From Aptenodytes patagonicus (lineage: Eukaryota; Chordata; Aves; Sphenisciformes; Spheniscidae), in the NCBI RefSeq assembly GCF_965638725.1, contig NC_134952.1, forward strand, positions 60,428,065 through 60,492,064: DNA of 64,000 bases, read 5' to 3'. Numbering within the stretch: the stretch's first letter is position 1; each line of letters opens with the position of its first letter. The notes under the pieces are model-generated. The model saw only the letters and a program-made list of their open reading frames with translations. It did no database searches and was not told where the DNA came from. Made by a program: the position numbers and the translations under genes. Below are positions 59,801-64,000 of the stretch, one piece after another.

Positions 59801-60635
59801 TGTTTCAAAGTTTTTTGTTTTGTTTGTTTAAATGTTCTGTTGAGTTGTAATTAATTAATAATTATTAATTAATAGTTGTAATGAATTTTTTGCTCTCGTG
59901 AAAGAAGTTTATCGTGGAGTTTTGTTAGTGTCTTCAGTATTTTGGACATTGTATATCAGATAATAAACAATACCTAAAATGCTGCAGATGGTCCCTAGAA
60001 GAGACTAGTAATTGACCTAGTAACTGTCCAGCAATTGACAGTTTCTGTATTTTTGTTGTTGTTCTTTTCCTTGCAGAAGCTGTCAGTGAAATTAGTTGTT
60101 ATGCATAACAAAGAATTTATGTGCTCCTCAAAGTGTAATTTCTTTCCTATGTTTAGGAGGATTCGGAGGAGGAAGAGGCGGAGGAAGAGGAGGAGGATTC
60201 AGAGGAGGAAGAGGTGGAGGAGGAGGAGGATTCAGAGGAGGAAGAGGGGGTGGAGGAGGCTTTCGAGGTGAGTGTGTGGTTTTTACATTTCACTAATAAG
60301 AATGGCTCCTGATTTCTAAAGCTTTTAAATATTAAACAGAATGTTGTATTTTTTAACCTCTTACAGACATTTATAGTTTTATGCAAAAAGTTTCTGTGCA
60401 TCATGGTAGCTAGCTTAGAGCGAAGCACAGTATTCTGCATTTTTTGATGCTTGTGTAAGACCATGCTAGTTTTTTGCATTCGAAAAGGACTGAGAGAACA
60501 GGTAGTGATGATAAATTATTTTATTCTATCAACTCATTTAGTGATATGTATATAATTTATTTGCTTTAAATGCATCTAAGATGTGAATTGTTCTGTGTAT
60601 TTTTCTTCCCTCTTAAAATAGGAAGAGGATATTAA
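56713..60635 (+). CDS. GAR1: GAR1, H/ACA ribonucleoprotein complex subunit 1
   Basis: Nucleolar and Cajal-body protein of H/ACA snoRNPs. It binds dyskerin (DKC1), helps pseudouridylation of rRNA and snRNA, and is part of mature telomerase RNP. Six coding exons (56713-56890, 56971-57125, 58623-58682, 59080-59215, 60157-60267, 60622-60635) join in phase to 217 aa, equal to human. An N-terminal Gly/Arg-rich domain (1-50) is followed by the conserved core with [67 protein letters not shown] and [21 protein letters not shown] second Gly/Arg-rich tail (about 155-217) ends RGRGY. Gly-Arg repeats are arginine methylation sites in the family. The ATG is the first in exon 2 and gives MSFRGRGG, the family start. 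Confidence 0.98.
56971..57125 (+). CDS. GAR1: GAR1 coding exon 2 (core)
   Basis: Acceptor TTTCAG. Encodes [18 protein letters not shown] to EIFGQLRDF; donor GTATCC directly follows the Phe codon. Confidence 0.96.
57523..57644 (+). repeat. Tandem duplication, about 2 x 60 bp
   Basis: Unit 1 (57523-57581) and unit 2 (57582-57644) share TTGCTCAT, CCAGCTTATTACTTAA, a TAAAGGTGAG/AAAAGTGGG segment and TTGTGCCAGGATGTCCT/TTGTGCTAGGACGTCCT. Divergence of about 15-20% suggests an old event. Confidence 0.8.
58000..58482 (-). CDS. Unassigned antisense ORF in GAR1 intron, membrane-protein-like
   Basis: A 160-codon open frame opposite to GAR1. I do not recognise it. It shows a single strongly hydrophobic stretch near residues 70-93 ([19 protein letters not shown]) followed by a basic residue and a polar tail ([20 protein letters not shown]) with a KRAAGQLC end, like a type II membrane protein. 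GC content rises locally. It could be a real nested gene, an exon, a fragment of an unrecognised repeat, or chance; a frame of this length is not rare in 64 kb. No splice structure or poly(A) signal was established. Confidence 0.15.
   Translation of the reverse strand: MRRNYFQFFSGFFHSLQIRYFVVKSLLPSMYQGIRKNIPVERVHKNVIVKKQMCIASDDPFSPRVTSRLIWNNLHAAGALLVLLLLGGTTAWLWKDKSQQGLLDQPHAQPQPTVKRQTLFVTPHAVLYESFGSPVCKDFGTRFPRSKRAAGQLCLIKTQD
58623..58682 (+). CDS. GAR1: GAR1 coding exon 3 (60 bp)
   Basis: Acceptor TTAACAG, donor GTTAGC. Encodes [20 protein letters not shown], 20 codons, almost identical to the human segment. Confidence 0.95.
59080..59215 (+). CDS. GAR1: GAR1 coding exon 4
   Basis: Acceptor CTACAG, donor GTAAGA. 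Encodes [20 protein letters not shown] and the start of the second Gly/Arg-rich domain. Confidence 0.96.
59850..59873. repeat. Perfect 24-bp AT palindrome
   Basis: The half-site ATTAATTAATAA is followed immediately by its exact reverse complement. It is made of overlapping TAAT cores, as bound by homeodomain proteins. Confidence 0.9.
60157..60267 (+). CDS. GAR1: GAR1 coding exon 5 (GAR domain 2)
   Basis: Acceptor TTTAG, donor GTGAGT. It is built of GGA/AGA repeats encoding [10 protein letters not shown]-type units and ends GGGGGFR plus one base. Confidence 0.95.
60622..60635 (+). CDS. GAR1: GAR1 last coding exon with stop
   Basis: After AAAATAG only 14 coding bases remain, giving GRGY and TAA at 60633-60635. 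Human ends GRGH; the last residue differs. Confidence 0.92.
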
Positions 60636-61670
60636 AAATGGAGCCACAACCATCTCCCCGATGTCTTACCGTATCACCTGCAGAAGTGAAGAACAAGGAG
60701 AAATTTTTGTAAAGGACCCTGAAAAAGTTCTTTCTATAAAGAACTTGAAGCTGTAAAATGACAATTATTTTTACACTTAACGACTGTTGATCGATACGAG
60801 GAGAGCATAGCCCCAGGCTAAGAACTGAAGACTGCTCAGACTATACTTGAACTTTTTTAACTAAGCCAGGATTCAATGTTATTCTTAAACTGTTTGTTTC
60901 TGACAAGTGGCGTAGTCAATGCTTGACTTCATGTTGGAGTTTGGAGTAAGCAATCACTTGAAATGTTTTTTCAAAAAACCCTACGGGTTCACTACATGCA
61001 CATTCGTCAGTATCAACCTGTTACCTACGTGTGACTGATCCTTAGTTATCATCCTCTTTTTATATTGAATCTTCTGGTTGCTCTAAAGTGGACATGCCGT
61101 TTAAACAACCTTTGTGAAACTTTTTATAAACTAAACTTCAAAATTTTGTGTTGATAGAATTTTTTTATACATAATAATGTATAAAAGGAAAGGAAGATAG
61201 CAAAGGGTATTTGTGGATTTTTCTGCATAAATCTCAATGAAAGCCAAAGGCATTAAGACATGTTCTTCTTCGAAGCTGCTATCTAATGAATAAGACAAGG
61301 TTAATACTGTTCTTAAGTCACCTAATTGTATCTAATTACACTGATAGTAAAATTGCTAAACGTTTTTAACTGCCCCCACCCCCCCCCCTTAGCCTGTTTC
61401 TCCTGAGGTTTTGATGTCCTGGCACCGCACCTCTGTGGTGCTCTGAGCTATCTAAGGTTAGGTAGTCTATCACAGGGCTACTCTGCGCACAGTGCTTTCA
61501 GTTAAGTGTTGCTTAAAAAAGGCGTGAACAAATCTGCACGAGTCCTTGGTCTCTTCAGTTGGATTCATTATGAGGATTGTTGAAAAGCTAGTAATTGTCT
61601 CTTCTTAAGGATGGAGGAGAACAGGGTGCCTCTCTAACTTTGGAAATAAAATACGAATAGAAAAGTAGAA
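60636..61670 (+). terminator. GAR1: GAR1 3' UTR and candidate poly(A) signal
   Basis: An AATAAA at 61645-61650 would give a 3' UTR of about 1 kb. Other nearer weak variants exist, so the end is uncertain. A C run lies at about 61375-61388. Confidence 0.45.
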
Positions 61671-64000
61671 CCTCCCTGGATTTCATCCAGAGCTGGGAGT
61701 CCGTTCACAGACTCTCGTACCAAGCACTTTTGAAAAGGGATCGGTAGAATAATCTACATGAAAGTATTTTCAACATCTTGTTCAATGTGGAAAGAAGTAC
61801 AGTTCAGAATTGATCATACTGTTACACTTTTTAATTAATGAATGCAGTAACAGGCAAATGACTTATATTAGCCTTTTGCTTAACAAAAAGAAACAGGTAA
61901 TTTGTCGGCACCAGGACTGGACAGTTACTGGTGATTTTAACAAACGTGATTGTTAGTTTGAATAATGTCTGGAACAAAACTTGAAACAAGGTAGCAAAGC
62001 AAATGTTCAAGAATTCAATTAAGTCTGAACAGATGCTGCATAGGTTAATAGGTAAAAATGTTCTTCAGCTTAAAAAAACAAACCACAAAACATTGGAATT
62101 TCTGCTAGATCTGCTTTTGTGAGAAGAACCTGAGTCTACTGTTCAACTGCAGCACAATCAGGAACTGAGGGATAGCGATTATTTTCCTGGTACTGCTACA
62201 GACTTAACTAACCAGGTCAGTTAAATCCAGATCTCTGAAAATGTTTCAACTTCTGTTGCTGTGGATTGCTAGGCCTGAGCGACTCGGGGCTCTGACTTGA
62301 GGCATTGTGGAATCACCCTTTATCTAGACAAAATCCTATGCAAGTCGTTGCATCTCTGGCATACCACATAGCAGTTCAACAATACCAACCTGCAGTGAAG
62401 CTGGAAGTGTCATTACTTTCGTCATATTTGTCATTGCATCCTCTGCTGTGCTGTATTTCTTCACTGATGCTTCAGTGGCTAGTTGTGGGTAGCTGACAGA
62501 TCTTTCCTTATTCTTCTGCCTTTGGAAGACTTAACATAACACAGTCCTCACTCATACACCCAAATTCATGCTCTGCTTTGCTGTTCTCACTGCATGCTTC
62601 AGGGACGTACTTTTTCCCAGGGTATCGGAAGACTGTACTGCCATCACCTTGAAACTGCGTGATGTGACAGCTGATGTTTCAATTGCATGAAGTACCGGCT
62701 TGCAGCCTAGGACAAGAAGCGTATGCTTTGACTCTCACAGCAGATGGAGCAGTGAGTCAGCCTGAAGCCGTTGCAAGGCCAAAACAAAGACTTCTACATC
62801 TGTGTGCAGAGGGGTTAGAGAACAATATCCATTGCAGCTCTAGAGGGAAGATGGTCCTCTTGATTATAGGGAACTGGATTGCAGTCCCGGCTGATAAGTG
62901 CATGAGGAGCATTATGGCATGCCCTACGTATGCAAACAATGTTGGATGGGATTAACACAAATAGCCAGAGAAAATTTATCATCTTAGATCTTTGTGGAGG
63001 TTGTAGGACGTTCAGATGCTAATGGAAGAACGTCCGTAGTGATTGGGTGTGAAATGAGCTGCCATATGAGGAAGCAATGTCTGGACATGTCTGCCACGTG
63101 GTGGTGCCTTCCCCCCCCCCCCCTTCCCCATTCTGGGGAGGGATCATGTTTGTTTGTGGCAAGGCCTGTCCAGTCCCTGTTCTGCCTTGTCTTCTCTGTG
63201 CCGTGGCATGACCCTGCCCTCCTAATGCAAGTAGTTGCTAACTGTAATAGATGAAAATTCAGTGTCTTAAAAAAATTAAGACAACGTCTTGTCTGCAGTG
63301 TAATGCTGCAATGGACTAAAATACAGGTTCTCTAATTTTATATGTCACCTTCCTTTCTGTCTTGAACTTTTTATTCAGATCCTATCTGTGATTCTGTTAC
63401 TGTGCTCCTGATCCTAGTAAGTGAAGCATTTGAGTTTTATATATGGGCTTACGGATATCCTAGGCTTTTTCTGCAGAGAATAGGAAAGGTGGGCTCACCA
63501 GCACCCTGACAGAAATGGGTATGTTGGCAGAAATGGGAGGTTTCAAGTCACTGTAGCGTCTGGGGAAAAAATGTCACAGTGCAGTCTGAAGGGAGGGGGG
63601 TGGGGGAAAGGTGTTAGTGGCAGCGTAGGCTCTCGATGGCAGTTTGGTGTTCCCTGGATTTGCCCTCACTGGCAGCCTTTGGGGCAAATGGCTGGGCCAC
63701 CTAAAGAACTTCTCGCCTGCCACCCGCTCCAGCGGCGCGAAGGGGGTTGCTGTCCTGCAGCATTCTTCCGAAGCTCAGGAAGAAGGTAGGCTTCGGTGCA
63801 CCTCACAGTGCTCGGCTTCCCACCCAGGACACAGCGGTAGTGGTGTCACCTACCTGTCTCCTTGTCCACTTGTCAGTGTCTGCAGGTGCTCACTGTTGGC
63901 AGAGGCAGAGCATTCAACAACCAAGTCCCGTTTTCAAAATGTGGTCGCAAGTGAATGTGTTAGCCAGCACAATATTTCACCCAGACATAGGGTCTGACTT
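61671..64000. other. Downstream intergenic region
   Basis: No gene recognised on either strand. From synteny RRH (peropsin) is expected next on the plus strand, but none of its opsin segments are visible here. A C-rich run is at 63109-63124. The final 500 bp are somewhat GC-richer, with open frames lacking any domain. Confidence 0.55.

Larger units (their letters stand above)
58683..60621 (+). other. GAR1: GAR1 introns 3-5 (between coding exons)
   Basis: Introns at 58683-59079, 59216-60156 and 60268-60621. The second contains T-rich runs at 59257-59327 and a perfect 24-bp AT palindrome at 59850-59873. Nothing else was recognised. Confidence 0.65.

Noticed and set aside
57126-60156. snoRNA hosted in GAR1 introns
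   Set aside because: I looked for C/D boxes (RUGAUGA with CUGA) and H/ACA boxes with plausible stems and found no convincing pairing; a covariance-model search would be needed.
62674-63997. Possible start of RRH or another gene at the right end
   Set aside because: No opsin transmembrane segment or other recognisable domain appears in any frame up to the window end.

Overview
The window is vertebrate nuclear DNA, almost certainly from a bird. The evidence is CR1 retrotransposon fragments with the typical 3' end, two long terminal repeats of the avian ERVL type, small introns, and five multi-exon genes whose reconstructed proteins match vertebrate families end to end. The species cannot be named from the sequence alone.

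Gene order is MCUB (+, 5' end outside the window), CASP6 (-), PLA2G12A (-), CFI (-), GAR1 (+). From family knowledge this is the order and orientation of human chromosome 4q25, so the block is conserved synteny. I rebuilt each gene exon by exon from splice sites and reading phase, and every phase closes: MCUB exons 2-8 (303 residues seen), CASP6 7 exons (289 aa), PLA2G12A 4 exons (188 aa), CFI 12 coding exons (594 aa), GAR1 6 coding exons (217 aa). No gene carries a frameshift or premature stop.

Layout. 1-7385 is the end of MCUB intron 1, with one CR1 fragment. 7386-16606 holds MCUB exons 2-8. MCUB and CASP6 are tail to tail, with poly(A) signals about 440 bp apart. CASP6 runs from its CpG-island promoter near 27.7 kb down to 18380 and contains two CR1 fragments in introns. 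28.0-32.5 kb is a gene-poor stretch with one ERVL-type LTR flanked by a 5-bp target duplication. PLA2G12A runs from a CpG island near 36.4 kb to 32495, with a second LTR in intron 2. 36.6-39.7 kb is intergenic. CFI runs from 54752 to 39966 with no CpG island at its start. GAR1 begins in a CpG island at 55.3-56.4 kb and ends at 60635. 60.6-64.0 kb is GAR1 3' UTR followed by sequence with no gene I recognise.

The genes are neighbours by ancestry, not members of one pathway. MCUB is the inhibitory subunit of the mitochondrial calcium uniporter; CASP6 is an executioner caspase; PLA2G12A is a secreted phospholipase A2; CFI is the complement serine protease factor I; GAR1 is a core H/ACA snoRNP protein. 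Promoter types fit this: CASP6, PLA2G12A and GAR1 have CpG islands, while CFI, a liver-type plasma protein gene, has an AT-rich start with an HNF1-like site.

I found no clear new biological system. The most useful second-look items are a GC-AG intron in CFI, a kinase-like DFG fragment in an MCUB intron, an antisense membrane-protein-like ORF inside a GAR1 intron, probable divergent transcription from the CASP6 island, and several short palindromes and tandem duplications.
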